A stretch of 64,000 nucleotides of DNA from Acinetobacter venetianus RAG-1 = CIP 110063 (GCF_000368585.1 NZ_KB849558.1:538722-602721), one strand, 5' to 3'; numbered from the stretch's first letter, positions 1 to 7,996 are shown. Notes: a model not told the origin generated them from the sequence alone. Numbers and translations: made by a program.

Positions 1-35
1 TCTTTCTCTTTCTCTTTCTCTTTCTCTTTCTCTTT
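1..35. repeat. Hexanucleotide tandem repeat TCTTTC, at least 5.8 copies
   Basis: The window opens inside a perfect run of TCTTTC units that continues past the left edge. Read on the minus strand it encodes alternating Lys and Glu in the membrane protein that spans it. Because the unit is 6 bp, copy-number change would lengthen or shorten the KE tail without shifting the frame. Confidence 0.9.
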
Positions 36-899
36 GTTTAGTTTCGGGTTGTGAATTGTTATATCCTTAATATCATATGTTTTGATACTTCCATGACAAT
101 CAGTGACTGCACATATACCTTTAACGCACAATGGTGTTAAAAAATAAGTTGTCTCTGATTTATCACCCTTAATTTTAATTTCGGGATACTCATCCGCCTT
201 GGGTTTTTCGTCCTTTTTTTGCTTAAGTTTTCCCGTAGAGACTTCAAAGTCAACTTTAGCTTGTGCTTCTCCACTATTTGCTAACTTTTCAGCTGTTTTA
301 AATACAGCTAAAAAGAAAACAAGAAATAAAATCATACCTAAATAATGTAACAAGGCAGAAATTTCAAATCTATTAGAGTCTTTTTCAAATTTTAAAGAAG
401 TATCTATTTCTATATGCTGCAATGTCATCTGATTCTTTTGAAGAAAAGCATATGAACCAGCATAAACCCACTTAAAAACTCTGATAATGAAATTTATCCC
501 TTGTTTGGGTGGATTTGTAAATTTATGAACCTTCTGGAAATCCATTTCGTCATAAAAAAATTCTGAAACATTAATTATTAAGAATTTTAGTAGAACAAAT
601 AATGGGCGAAATGTAACAGCAATTAAAGCTATAATTATGTTGCCCAAGTAAAATAATTGACGAAGTGTAATTTTGGATAGAAATGAAAATATAATCATTA
701 AAATAATTACATTTACAAAAACGTCAAACCCCCTTAAAAGACCCTCCATAAGCATCAGAGATATTGGGAAATCAAAAGCATTCAATTGATAGTTGTAATA
801 ATAAGCGTAACCGTAGTTGTACCAGTAACCACACCAGAAAAGCAAAATAGTAAAAACAGATGTGATAAATGCCCAGTCAAAGCGGATATTTATTTTCAT
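1..899 (-). CDS. Multipass membrane protein with Lys-Glu repeat tail (partial)
   Basis: The frame opens at an ATG preceded by a strong GGGAGG ribosome site and stays open to the left edge, so about 299 residues are seen and the C-terminus is missing. Several hydrophobic segments are visible: one at the N-terminus rich in Tyr/Trp (near YWYNYGYAYYYNYQ), a group around residues 55-105, and one near 200. A charged, Cys-containing soluble part follows (LCVKGICAVTDCHG), and the visible end is an alternating Lys-Glu run encoded by a hexanucleotide tandem repeat. I do not recognise a family. It is divergent from the lysozyme gene next door and lacks the TTGGAAC element, so it is probably an accessory (moron) gene. 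Confidence 0.75.
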   Translation of the reverse strand, partial: MKINIRFDWAFITSVFTILLFWCGYWYNYGYAYYYNYQLNAFDFPISLMLMEGLLRGFDVFVNVIILMIIFSFLSKITLRQLFYLGNIIIALIAVTFRPLFVLLKFLIINVSEFFYDEMDFQKVHKFTNPPKQGINFIIRVFKWVYAGSYAFLQKNQMTLQHIEIDTSLKFEKDSNRFEISALLHYLGMILFLVFFLAVFKTAEKLANSGEAQAKVDFEVSTGKLKQKKDEKPKADEYPEIKIKGDKSETTYFLTPLCVKGICAVTDCHGSIKTYDIKDITIHNPKLNKEKEKEKEKEK

Positions 900-965
900 T
901 AAGGACCCTCCCAGTTTTTATATTTAAGCTAGGGCGGGAGTATACTAAATAATGTCACAGAAATT

Positions 966-1035
966 TTGGAACAACTCTAAATATGAGAAGTGAATTTATT
1001 TAAAAATCACTCTATGTAAAATAGGGTGATTTTTT
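966..1035 (+). promoter_or_regulatory. Late-promoter-like element with leader hairpin (site 1)
   Basis: TTGGAAC is followed after about 28 nt by an A-rich box (TTAAAAAT) that runs into a 13-bp hairpin (arms 1003-1015 and 1021-1033, 5-nt loop). The T-run of the hairpin ends directly at the ATG of the lysozyme/tape gene, leaving no room for a normal ribosome site. The same arrangement recurs upstream of most virion units. Confidence 0.55.
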
Positions 1036-3255
1036 ATGTCTAATTCAGAAAGTGGATTGCAGTACGACGAACTTGGGTTTCTTATTGGTCTTAAGCAAAC
1101 AGGACGTGACGTAGCAAAGATTGATAAGAATGTAGAACAAATACGCGATATTTTACTTGGGCTGCATAAAGAACTAGAACATCAGTACTCAACTAAAAGC
1201 ATTCAGCCAAAACCTAAGCTTAGTGCATTAGAGCAAGCGCTAATTAATGCCCAAAATAAACCTGTTGAATTAGATGATCTAATCAAAGATAAAGCAAATT
1301 CTTTTGTGCAATCTGCTGTTGTTCTAGATCGAGTCGCTAAGACGCTTGAAGAATTAATTGCTGAATCTGATACACCGAAGAAAACAGAAAATAAGATCAA
1401 ACAAACAAAACCCCGTGCTGTAGAAATCAGTAGTACTGAAGATTTAGTTCGAGAGTTCGGAAACAGTGAGCGTAAACGTGACGAGAATGGCCGCTTTGTT
1501 GGCTCTTCGAAAGAAACACAATCAACTGTACGAAAAGTTGCTCAAACATTAGGGGCAGCTATAAAAGACGTAATGCCATCAAATCCGCAAGGTGTTGATC
1601 CGACTTTAGACGCGATAAATGAAGTTTCTACAGTTTTGTCACCAGTTAAACGAGCTGCTGGGTTTATGTTACGTCCGCTTACTGGTTTTATGAAGTCACG
1701 CAAGCGAAATGAACCATTACCAAAGGAACAGGCGGACCACAATAAAAAGCAAGTAAAGTTGCTTCAGCGTATTGCTGACAATCTTCAATCAAAAGGTGGA
1801 TTATTAGGGGGGATTGGAAAGCTATTAGGTGCAGGCGGTGGGATTGTCGGCGGTCTGCTTGGTAGTCTAGGTGGATTATTTAAAAAAGGTGGTAAAGGCT
1901 TAAGTAAAATCCTTAAATTTGGTAAAGGCATTCCTGTTATTGGTGCATTACTTACTGCAATGTCGTTTAGCGGTTGGGATAAAAAGAACACTAAGGAAAA
2001 AGGAGGGACTGTTGGTTCTGCTGTGGGTGGTATCGCAGGTGGTGCACTAGGAAGTCTATTAGGACCGCTAGGAACGATTGCGGGTGCTGCTATAGGTTCT
2101 TGGGTGGGTGAAAAGCTTGGCGGTATTGTCGCGCCGTATGTCAAAGAATGGACTGACTCCCTTATTAATGCTGATATTCCATCAACTATTAAGAAAGGCT
2201 GGGATGGATTTATTGATTTGGTATCAAAAGCTTTTGATGTTTCACCCGTAGGTGCTGCTATTGAGGTCGGGAAAAGTGCTGTTGATTGGATCAAAGAGAA
2301 AGTTGGTGGTGGTAAATTTAATCCGAGTGATCTATTGCGAAAACAATATGGTGGTAGCGGTTTAAATGAGTCTAATCCTGTGAAGTTTGGGGATGCTGCT
2401 AATTCAGGGAAGTTAGAAGGTACAACAGCAGCTGAGAAAACTAAATCTTTATTAAGAAAACATGAGGGCTTTAGTCAAGATGCATATTGGGATGTAAATG
2501 CTTATAGAATTGGTTATGGTAGCGATACAATCACCGACGAAAATGGAAATATAAAACGAGTAACTAAAAAATCCAAAGTAACTAAAGAAGATGCTGAAAG
2601 GGACTTGGTTCGCCGTTCAGAAATTTTTGCAAAGGAAGCGAGAGAAAAAGTTGGCGCTTCTTCTTGGGATAAATTGCCAGAAGATACCCAAGCAGCCTTG
2701 ACTTCTGTGGCATATAATTATGGTAGTTTACCTAAGCGAGTTGTTAAAGCTGTTCAAACAGGGGATTTGGATAAAATCTCCGATTCAGTAAGAGGTTTGG
2801 AGGTTCATAATAATGGAGTAAATAAAAATCGAAGAAATAACGAGGCTGATATTATTAAAAATTCAAAGTTTCAGAAACCATCAAACGTAGAACCATCCAA
2901 AAATGTAAAAGAATCAAATGACGTAGTACAAAATACTGACTCAACCATGCCGAAATCAGCCATAGCACAACAAGCTGAATCTACAATACAGAAAGCAAAG
3001 AACAACACCTCAGTTTTGAATATGCAATCCTCCGTAACACCTGTTGCAGCAAGATCAAATTCGCTTGCTACTAGTTACACTCCACCTAAAATTGAATCAA
3101 AAATTCAACCTGCAAAAGAGTATTTGACATCCCCAAAACCGCAGGAAGTAGTTGTTAAGAATCAAAATAATGGTACTATCAATCAAAATGTGAGCAATCG
3201 AATGCTGGCTCATGCAATAACAGGTGGTTTGGGGCAGGATAAATGGAATGGTTAA
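1036..3255 (+). CDS. Tape-measure-like virion protein with GH24 lysozyme domain
   Basis: This 739-residue protein begins with a charged helical region, then the motif RDENGRFVG, then two long Gly/Ala-rich hydrophobic stretches (about residues 250-310 and 325-370) like those of tail tape-measure proteins. Residues about 465-615 are a T4-type lysozyme (GH24) domain. Glu477 in KHEGF and Asp486 have the T4 E-8-D spacing, but the T4 Thr position falls in YRIGYGS and is not Thr. The tail is low-complexity. It is probably carried in the virion and locally opens peptidoglycan during injection. It is the only tape-measure candidate in the window. It follows a TTGGAAC element and overlaps the next gene by 8 nt. 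Confidence 0.65.
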   Translation: MSNSESGLQYDELGFLIGLKQTGRDVAKIDKNVEQIRDILLGLHKELEHQYSTKSIQPKPKLSALEQALINAQNKPVELDDLIKDKANSFVQSAVVLDRVAKTLEELIAESDTPKKTENKIKQTKPRAVEISSTEDLVREFGNSERKRDENGRFVGSSKETQSTVRKVAQTLGAAIKDVMPSNPQGVDPTLDAINEVSTVLSPVKRAAGFMLRPLTGFMKSRKRNEPLPKEQADHNKKQVKLLQRIADNLQSKGGLLGGIGKLLGAGGGIVGGLLGSLGGLFKKGGKGLSKILKFGKGIPVIGALLTAMSFSGWDKKNTKEKGGTVGSAVGGIAGGALGSLLGPLGTIAGAAIGSWVGEKLGGIVAPYVKEWTDSLINADIPSTIKKGWDGFIDLVSKAFDVSPVGAAIEVGKSAVDWIKEKVGGGKFNPSDLLRKQYGGSGLNESNPVKFGDAANSGKLEGTTAAEKTKSLLRKHEGFSQDAYWDVNAYRIGYGSDTITDENGNIKRVTKKSKVTKEDAERDLVRRSEIFAKEAREKVGASSWDKLPEDTQAALTSVAYNYGSLPKRVVKAVQTGDLDKISDSVRGLEVHNNGVNKNRRNNEADIIKNSKFQKPSNVEPSKNVKESNDVVQNTDSTMPKSAIAQQAESTIQKAKNNTSVLNMQSSVTPVAARSNSLATSYTPPKIESKIQPAKEYLTSPKPQEVVVKNQNNGTINQNVSNRMLAHAITGGLGQDKWNG

Positions 3256-3646
3256 AAATATTAGGTATTTAATGGCTGGTATTTTATTGGTAGGGAGTAC
3301 ACTTTCTTATGCAAATATGGATAAATGTATAAAACTAAATTCTCAGACAGAGCTTAATAAGTGCGCTACCCAAAGTTTAAGCATTGTGGAGGGGCAGATT
3401 GGACGAGTCTATCAAAAATATTTAAAGGAGTTAAATGATAGGGAGCAGAATCAACTAAGGGAATCTCAAAGACTTTGGGTTCAATTTAAGGAAAAAGACT
3501 GTGCATTTGAAGCATCTCCAGTAAAAGGGGGGTCTATGCATTCTTATGTTTTATCAGCATGTTTAATTGATCGTACTGAGAAGCGTATTACAGAGCTTGA
3601 GAACATGATGAATTGTAGTAATGGCACAGAGCCTAGTTGTTTATAG
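3248..3646 (+). CDS. LprI/DUF1311-like secreted protein
   Basis: This 132-residue protein starts at the ATG that gives a clean signal peptide (VKNIRYLMAGILLVGSTLSYA) rather than at an upstream in-frame ATG. The mature part has the DUF1311/LprI pattern: a Cys pair early (MDKCIKLNSQTELNKCA), a helix with LRESQRLWVQFKEKDC, and another Cys before a terminal helix. LprI-type proteins are known as lysozyme inhibitors in the envelope. Here it overlaps the end of a gene with a lysozyme domain, so it may protect the lysogen from lysozyme; that is inference. It starts a run of three accessory genes. Confidence 0.6.
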   Translation: MVKNIRYLMAGILLVGSTLSYANMDKCIKLNSQTELNKCATQSLSIVEGQIGRVYQKYLKELNDREQNQLRESQRLWVQFKEKDCAFEASPVKGGSMHSYVLSACLIDRTEKRITELENMMNCSNGTEPSCL

Positions 3647-3657
3647 GAGATATTGCA

Positions 3658-4053
3658 TTGTCTTTTTATCCAGAAGAATTAAAAAGAACACCTATTCAAA
3701 TAATACTTTTAAAAGCATCATTGGCATGTTTTCTAGTTGCTATTGCAGCTTTAATATTTGAAACATGGAGTGGTAATTCTCATAAAGAGGTAGCTACTCA
3801 AAGTGTTGATATATCAAATTTACTATCACAGGCCAATCAAGCATATAAAGATGGTGATTATTCTCAATCATTTTCTTTATTAGAAGTTGCTGCTGAGAAA
3901 GGGAATGCGAAGGCGCAATATAGTCTTGGTTATATGTATGAGCATGGTGAGGGTGTAAAAAAGAGCTTAAGTGATGCGGAACATTGGTATCAGGAATCCG
4001 CAAATCAAGGACATAAAAAAGCAAAAAAAGCTTTGGATAGATTAAATAGGTAA
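3658..4053 (+). CDS. Membrane-anchored Sel1-repeat protein
   Basis: I place the start at the TTG that follows a GGAG site by 8 nt; an upstream in-frame TTG has no ribosome site. The product of about 131 residues has one transmembrane helix (IILLKASLACFLVAIAALIF) and then Sel1-like repeats: YKDGDYSQSFSLLEVAAEKG followed by the classical AQYSLGYMYEHGEGV unit and a second partial unit. Sel1 repeats are alpha-solenoid protein-binding modules common in envelope and signalling proteins. The partner is unknown. It lies 11 nt after the LprI-like gene and 12 nt before the HNH gene, so the three are probably co-transcribed. Confidence 0.6.
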   Translation: MSFYPEELKRTPIQIILLKASLACFLVAIAALIFETWSGNSHKEVATQSVDISNLLSQANQAYKDGDYSQSFSLLEVAAEKGNAKAQYSLGYMYEHGEGVKKSLSDAEHWYQESANQGHKKAKKALDRLNR

Positions 4054-4065
4054 TTTGGTGTTGTT

Positions 4066-5109
4066 ATGGTTGTTTTTGGGGTTTGTTTATTTTTCTCACT
4101 CTTATTTCTGGTAATTAGTGAGGGTTTTCAGTTCTTGCGCTTTATAAAATTTAAAGCAAAAGGTGTGTATGATTCTGTTGGAATCAATAGCTCGGTTACA
4201 CATGCGATACAAAATCCTGTGAAGTTTTCTAAAAATAAAAAAGAATACAAAGAATTTAAGGGGTTGTTGGTCAAAGCTCTTGAGGATGGGGTTTTAACTA
4301 AAAATGAAAAAATAATGTTAAGTAATTTTTGTGTTACAAATAGCATAGATATTAATGATGCATTAGATTATTCAAGAACAGTTATTAATGATGCTTTACA
4401 TTTATTACTTGCCAGTATCATTTCTGATAGAGAAATCACTGCAAAAGATAAGAAGTCAATAAATGATATTTGTGAATTTTTAAAACCAGATCAAGCCTTG
4501 CTGGAGGAGGTAAATGAAATTATTTCTGTAATTGAGGAGCTTAGTAAAATTAGGAGTGGTGATATACAGCCTATTCAAGTTCCTGGTTTAGTTACGAAGA
4601 ATACAGAAAGTATTTGGGCTGTATTTGATGCTGGTTATGTTATCAATGAGGATGAGATGTATGAGGGAGAGCTTTATATTACGAGTGATAGACTTATCTT
4701 TAGTGGGATATCATTTAATGTAGAAGCGCCATTTTCAGGTATTTTGTCTTATGAGGAAGAGGATGATGTACTAGAGATTCGTTCTAAAACAAAAAAAGCT
4801 ACATTTCTAATAATAATGGCAAATGATGGTGATGGTTTATTTGTGGATGCCTATATTGACCAGGCAATTAATCGCTACTACAGAAGATTGGATATCAAGA
4901 AAACGGCAAAATCAAAGTCTCGTTATATTCCTCAAGCTGTGAAAACTCGTGTTTGGGAATTATGTGGTGGACAGTGTGTGGAATGTGGAGCGAAAGATTA
5001 TCTTGAGTTTGATCATATTATTCCTATAGCTAAAGGTGGGGCCAATACAGAACAAAATCTTCAAGTGCTATGTGGTAAGTGTAATAATAAAAAACGAGAT
5101 AAAATTTAA
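4066..5109 (+). CDS. Membrane protein with TerB-like, PH-like and HNH domains
   Basis: This 347-residue protein shows four parts in order: an N-terminal transmembrane helix (1-20); a helical region about 65-150 with two acidic TerB-like turns (EDGVLTKNEK and DREITAKDKK); a beta-rich segment about 180-270 resembling a bacterial PH domain (YEGELYITSDRLIFSG); and a C-terminal HNH nuclease about 285-347 with paired zinc-ligand cysteines (CGGQCVECG, CGKCNN) and the catalytic DHIIP core. A membrane-tethered nuclease next to Sel1 and LprI-like proteins on a prophage suggests a defence or exclusion role. That is inference; I know no characterised homologue of this architecture. Confidence 0.6.
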   Translation: MVVFGVCLFFSLLFLVISEGFQFLRFIKFKAKGVYDSVGINSSVTHAIQNPVKFSKNKKEYKEFKGLLVKALEDGVLTKNEKIMLSNFCVTNSIDINDALDYSRTVINDALHLLLASIISDREITAKDKKSINDICEFLKPDQALLEEVNEIISVIEELSKIRSGDIQPIQVPGLVTKNTESIWAVFDAGYVINEDEMYEGELYITSDRLIFSGISFNVEAPFSGILSYEEEDDVLEIRSKTKKATFLIIMANDGDGLFVDAYIDQAINRYYRRLDIKKTAKSKSRYIPQAVKTRVWELCGGQCVECGAKDYLEFDHIIPIAKGGANTEQNLQVLCGKCNNKKRDKI

Positions 5110-5125
5110 AACTTAGTTTAAAAAA

Positions 5126-5149
5126 TATCGCCGTAATGGCGATACTTTT
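5126..5149 (+). terminator. Rho-independent terminator between convergent genes
   Basis: A 7-bp stem TATCGCC/GGCGATA with a 5-nt loop is followed by CTTTTA. It lies between the HNH gene and the convergent repressor gene and may serve both strands. Confidence 0.65.
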
Positions 5150-5191
5150 ATTGAGACAATAGATCATCTGTATGATAAATAACTATTAGAC

Positions 5192-5797
5192 TTATAGGAA
5201 TCCTTGTCGATAGATTACACGCCCATAAATTGGGACATTTTCACGACTATTGGTTTCCATTGGTATATGGCCTGTTGTAGTGCTGAGTATTATCTGCCCA
5301 TCTAGTGTTGAGTGAATTAGCCTGAAATATAGGGTTTGATTAATATCAATAGCATAGATTTTTCCATCATGGATATCTTGCTTAGATTTATCAATTAAAA
5401 TTATATCTCCATCATTTATATGAGGAGCTAGAATATTACTATAAAAAATTAAAGCTTCTATTTTGTCTATATTGCAACCTAATCTTATGAGAACACTTTT
5501 CCTGATATGAACAACATTTCCCTCGGAGAGGTTTTTTACAGGAATAGCTATTTCATCTTCAGCTAATTGCTCAGAATTAGCATTGGATAAATTAATGAAT
5601 TGGGTTTTTAAGAATGTATGTTCATCTACATTTAGAGCGTCAAGTAACTTAACAAATGTTGCTTGCCTTGGTGTGGATGTACCAACTTCATAATCAGAAA
5701 TTTGTTTTGGAGAAATACCTACTTTGTCCGCAAGCTCCTTCTGAGTAAATCCAGCTTTTGCCCTAAAATATTTTAAACGATCTGGAAAAGCATTCAT
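5192..5797 (-). CDS. CI-type phage repressor, HTH plus S24 domain
   Basis: The N-terminus (about residues 5-60) is an XRE-type helix-turn-helix (FTQKELADKVGISPKQISDYEVGTSTP). The C-terminal half matches the LexA/CI S24 fold (DGDIILIDKSKQDIHDGKIYAIDI...FRLI). The start used is the ATG 7 nt after an AGG, six codons inside a longer GTG-initiated frame. It is the only large phage regulator read leftward and faces away from the antirepressor gene, with a palindromic operator between them. It most likely maintains lysogeny. Whether it self-cleaves after RecA activation cannot be judged here. Confidence 0.85.
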   Translation of the reverse strand: MNAFPDRLKYFRAKAGFTQKELADKVGISPKQISDYEVGTSTPRQATFVKLLDALNVDEHTFLKTQFINLSNANSEQLAEDEIAIPVKNLSEGNVVHIRKSVLIRLGCNIDKIEALIFYSNILAPHINDGDIILIDKSKQDIHDGKIYAIDINQTLYFRLIHSTLDGQIILSTTTGHIPMETNSRENVPIYGRVIYRQGFL

Positions 5798-5822
5798 ATA
5801 AAAACCTATTGACACGTTTGAT

Positions 5823-5850
5823 AACTTATTTTAACTTATAAAAATAAGTT
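5823..5850. promoter_or_regulatory. Probable repressor operator
   Basis: A perfect palindrome AACTTAT-4 nt-ATAAGTT (5833-5850) is preceded by an extra half site AACTTAT (5823-5829), all just upstream of the leftward repressor start. The symmetry and position between divergent regulators fit a CI operator. I did not see the same 18-mer elsewhere in the window. Confidence 0.55.
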
Positions 5851-5881
5851 GTAAATAGGTTTTTATAGCTTACTTAATGGT

Positions 5882-5915
5882 GGGATAGGTTGTACTTGCA
5901 GGCGCAACCTATCCC
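5882..5915. promoter_or_regulatory. Long inverted repeat upstream of antirepressor
   Basis: The arms GGGATAGGTTG and CAACCTATCCC are perfect 11-bp complements separated by 12 nt. The structure ends about 35 nt before the antirepressor ATG. It could be a second operator or an mRNA hairpin; there is no T-run, so it is not a standard terminator. Confidence 0.5.
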
Positions 5916-5949
5916 TATCAACAAAAATCATATTAAGGACATTATTGAC

Positions 5950-6837
5950 ATGAATACTCTAACACAAATCAATGCACCGTTTAACGGTGCTGAGTTACTA
6001 ATTGTTGAATGTAATAATCAACCGTACACTCCAATGAAACCCATTGTTGAAGGTATGGGATTGGCTTGGCAGGCTCAATATGACAAATTAAAACAAAGAT
6101 TTGCATCAACCATCATGGAAATCATGACAGTTGCAAATGATGGAAAAGAACGTTTAATGATCTGCTTGCCACTCCGCAAACTCTTTGGTTGGCTCATGAC
6201 CATCAGCCCTAACAAAGTAAAACCCGAGCTACGTGATCGAGTCATCATGTATCAAAATGAATGTGATGATGTACTTTGGGATTATTGGATGAAAGGTCAG
6301 GCGATCAATCAACGTCACACTATCACAGCAGAACAGCAAGATGCCTTGCATGCAATTGTTGCTCGCCGTGCAGGCGGAAATCGTAAAATTAGGGCTGAAA
6401 TGTGGTCACGACACAATCGACATTTTAAGATTGCAAAGTACAGCCAGCTTTTAGACATACATTTTGATGATGCAGTGCATTATCTTGAAGAAATGGAATT
6501 ACATGCTAAAGCTGAGCTTGATTCTATCAAGCAACTGGATGACTTTTTGAAGAATATCGCAAGCCGTTATCCAGCCTTAAAGAACCCGATTGCACATGAA
6601 ATCGCCGAGAAGATTGAAGAAAAGATGCAATTTCAGGATACCAGCGCAAGACTTGTTTATTGGGTTGTTTCTGAGGCTGGGAAAGTAATCGTTCAACCAA
6701 TGTCTACTCATCATGCACCGGTCGATATTGTCAGATTGAGTGATGACTTTAGTAAGATGCACGACTATTTAACGGGTAGTGGAATTCTTGAGCGGGCAAG
6801 ACATTTGAGCAAACTAGAGTTGCGTACTTTACCTTAA
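5950..6837 (+). CDS. Phage antirepressor with P22 AR N-terminal domain
   Basis: This 295-residue protein uses the ATG that follows AAGGA; upstream in-frame codons run through the inverted repeat and look untranslated. Residues about 5-110 match the P22_AR_N antirepressor domain (FNGAELLIVECNNQPYTPMKPIVEGMGLAWQAQYDKL through RVIMYQNECDDVLWDYW). The rest is helical and less characteristic. Proteins of this family relieve CI-type repression, which fits its place opposite the repressor. A long hairpin without a T-run follows it, and the mini-CRISPR array begins about 125 nt downstream. Confidence 0.75.
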   Translation: MNTLTQINAPFNGAELLIVECNNQPYTPMKPIVEGMGLAWQAQYDKLKQRFASTIMEIMTVANDGKERLMICLPLRKLFGWLMTISPNKVKPELRDRVIMYQNECDDVLWDYWMKGQAINQRHTITAEQQDALHAIVARRAGGNRKIRAEMWSRHNRHFKIAKYSQLLDIHFDDAVHYLEEMELHAKAELDSIKQLDDFLKNIASRYPALKNPIAHEIAEKIEEKMQFQDTSARLVYWVVSEAGKVIVQPMSTHHAPVDIVRLSDDFSKMHDYLTGSGILERARHLSKLELRTLP

Positions 6838-6897
6838 GTTTAGCTGTAAAAATTTAAGATAAATAATTCAGTGATTTGTGAAATATCTATAAAACTA

Positions 6898-6927
6898 AAG
6901 GTAGCATAACAAAAGTTATGCTACCTT
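6898..6927. other. 13-bp hairpin after antirepressor
   Basis: A perfect stem AAGGTAGCATAAC closes on its complement around a 4-nt loop. No T-run follows on the plus strand, so it may be a weak terminator or RNA-stability element. It lies between the antirepressor and the CRISPR repeats. Confidence 0.5.
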
Positions 6928-6962
6928 AATGAAACTAGATTGATTGTTGTTTGATTTCTATA

Positions 6963-7110
6963 GTTGTTCATCGCATAGATGATTTAGAAAAGAAACCCAA
7001 GCGTCGCCATAAACCTGAGCATGTTGTTCATCGCATAGATGATTTAGAAATTTAGAGCTAGGTCGAATCAAGACCATATTTAGTTGTTCATCGCATAGAT
7101 GATTTAGAAA
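6963..7110 (+). CRISPR. Mini-CRISPR array: three 28-nt repeats, two 32-nt spacers
   Basis: Three identical 28-nt repeats lie at 6963-6990, 7023-7050 and 7083-7110, separated by two unrelated spacers of exactly 32 nt (6991-7022 and 7051-7082). The repeat begins GTTGTTCATCGC, ends TTTAGAAA, and holds the palindrome TCATC-GCATA-GATGA. Repeat length, 32-nt spacers and the TTTAGAAA end are those of type I-F; from memory it is close to an Acinetobacter I-F repeat. No cas gene is present in the window, so it would need host Cas proteins. The array ends flush against a truncated rha gene. Spacer targets cannot be determined here. Confidence 0.9.
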
Positions 7111-7462
7111 AAAAGATTTCACTGAGCGCAATTTTGCGCTTTGCTTTGAAATCAGTGAGTTACAGAATGGAAAGCCTAGAAAATTTTATCGAATGACTAA
7201 AGATGGCTTGATGTTTTTAGTGATGGGCTTTACAGGCGAAAAGGCTGATGCAATCAAAGAACAATTTATCGAAGCCTTTAACTGGATGGCAACTCAACTT
7301 ACACAAGTTTTCCAGTCAAAATGGGTGAGATACAATCAAGTTAGTCTTGAATATAAAACCAGAAAAGTTCATGTAAGTTGCTCTGCCCGTGATATGCGTA
7401 ATTGACGAGATGAAAAGCCTATCTATGAGGGCGAAATGGCTCAGCTGGAAATAGGTTTATAG
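7111..7462 (+). pseudogene. Remnant of a Rha-type phage regulatory gene
   Basis: Reading in frame directly after the last CRISPR repeat gives DFTERNFALCFEISELQNG, then FYRMTKDGLMFLVMGFTGEKA and EQFIEAFNWMATQL, the core of the Rha/antirepressor family. The 5' half of the gene is absent, its junction being the CRISPR repeat. A second lesion is a TGA at 7403-7405; the same frame then continues RDEKPIYEGEMAQLEIGL to a TAG, as expected if a Trp codon became a stop. An internal ATG at 7193 leaves only a 70-residue frame, unlikely to be functional. Confidence 0.7.
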
Positions 7463-7585
7463 CCACAATTATTATAACGAGTTAAAAGCTCTCATTTTAA
7501 GAATCTTTTCATTTGGTCATTTCGGTAGTGTTAAAGTATTGTTTATGCGCTACAATCCGCAAAAAATTTATGTGGATTTTGCTGG

Positions 7586-7987
7586 ATGGCAAAGAAATTT
7601 CCTGGTTTAAATGAAGCATGGACTGCTTTCTTGTTATGTATTCTTGCTCACATGTTATTACCACTACTTCCTTTGGGAATCGAGTGGCTAATTACAAATA
7701 CAATATCTGATAACTCAATAACAATTACGATAGCAATTTATGCCATGGGAATTGGGATGTCATCTACCAATCCAATCATTGCGCTAATCTGTATTCTTAT
7801 CGGTTTTATATTTTCTGTTTTGTACGGAGTGACACTGACTGCAAGCATGAAAGATATAGAATTAAATTTAGCTATTTCAACATGGTCAAAATTTGCACTT
7901 GGTGCTATATTTATTCCACATGCTATAGAAAGATATAACAGGCATGTTGCAAATTTGCAGCCATTTCATATTTTGGGTCAAAAGTAG
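7586..7987 (+). CDS. Small multipass membrane protein
   Basis: This 133-residue protein has about four hydrophobic segments (near residues 12-35, 45-60, 62-85 and 105-115) and no soluble domain. I recognise no family. It is followed, 9 nt after its stop, by a second small membrane gene with a strong ribosome site, so the pair are probably translated from one message. The absence of a TTGGAAC element and the position among lysogeny and toxin-antitoxin genes suggest an accessory function such as superinfection exclusion, which is only a guess. Confidence 0.6.
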   Translation: MAKKFPGLNEAWTAFLLCILAHMLLPLLPLGIEWLITNTISDNSITITIAIYAMGIGMSSTNPIIALICILIGFIFSVLYGVTLTASMKDIELNLAISTWSKFALGAIFIPHAIERYNRHVANLQPFHILGQK

Positions 7988-7996
7988 GAGGTGTTT

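Noticed and set aside
1785..2294. 169-residue minus-strand frame opposite the lysozyme/tape gene
   Set aside because: It is the mirror of the Gly/Ala-rich region, giving Pro/Ser-rich antisense without any start signal or family pattern.
6963..7110. Simple tandem repeat instead of CRISPR
   Set aside because: The intervening 32-nt sequences differ from each other while repeats are identical in length and sequence, so it is not a plain tandem duplication.
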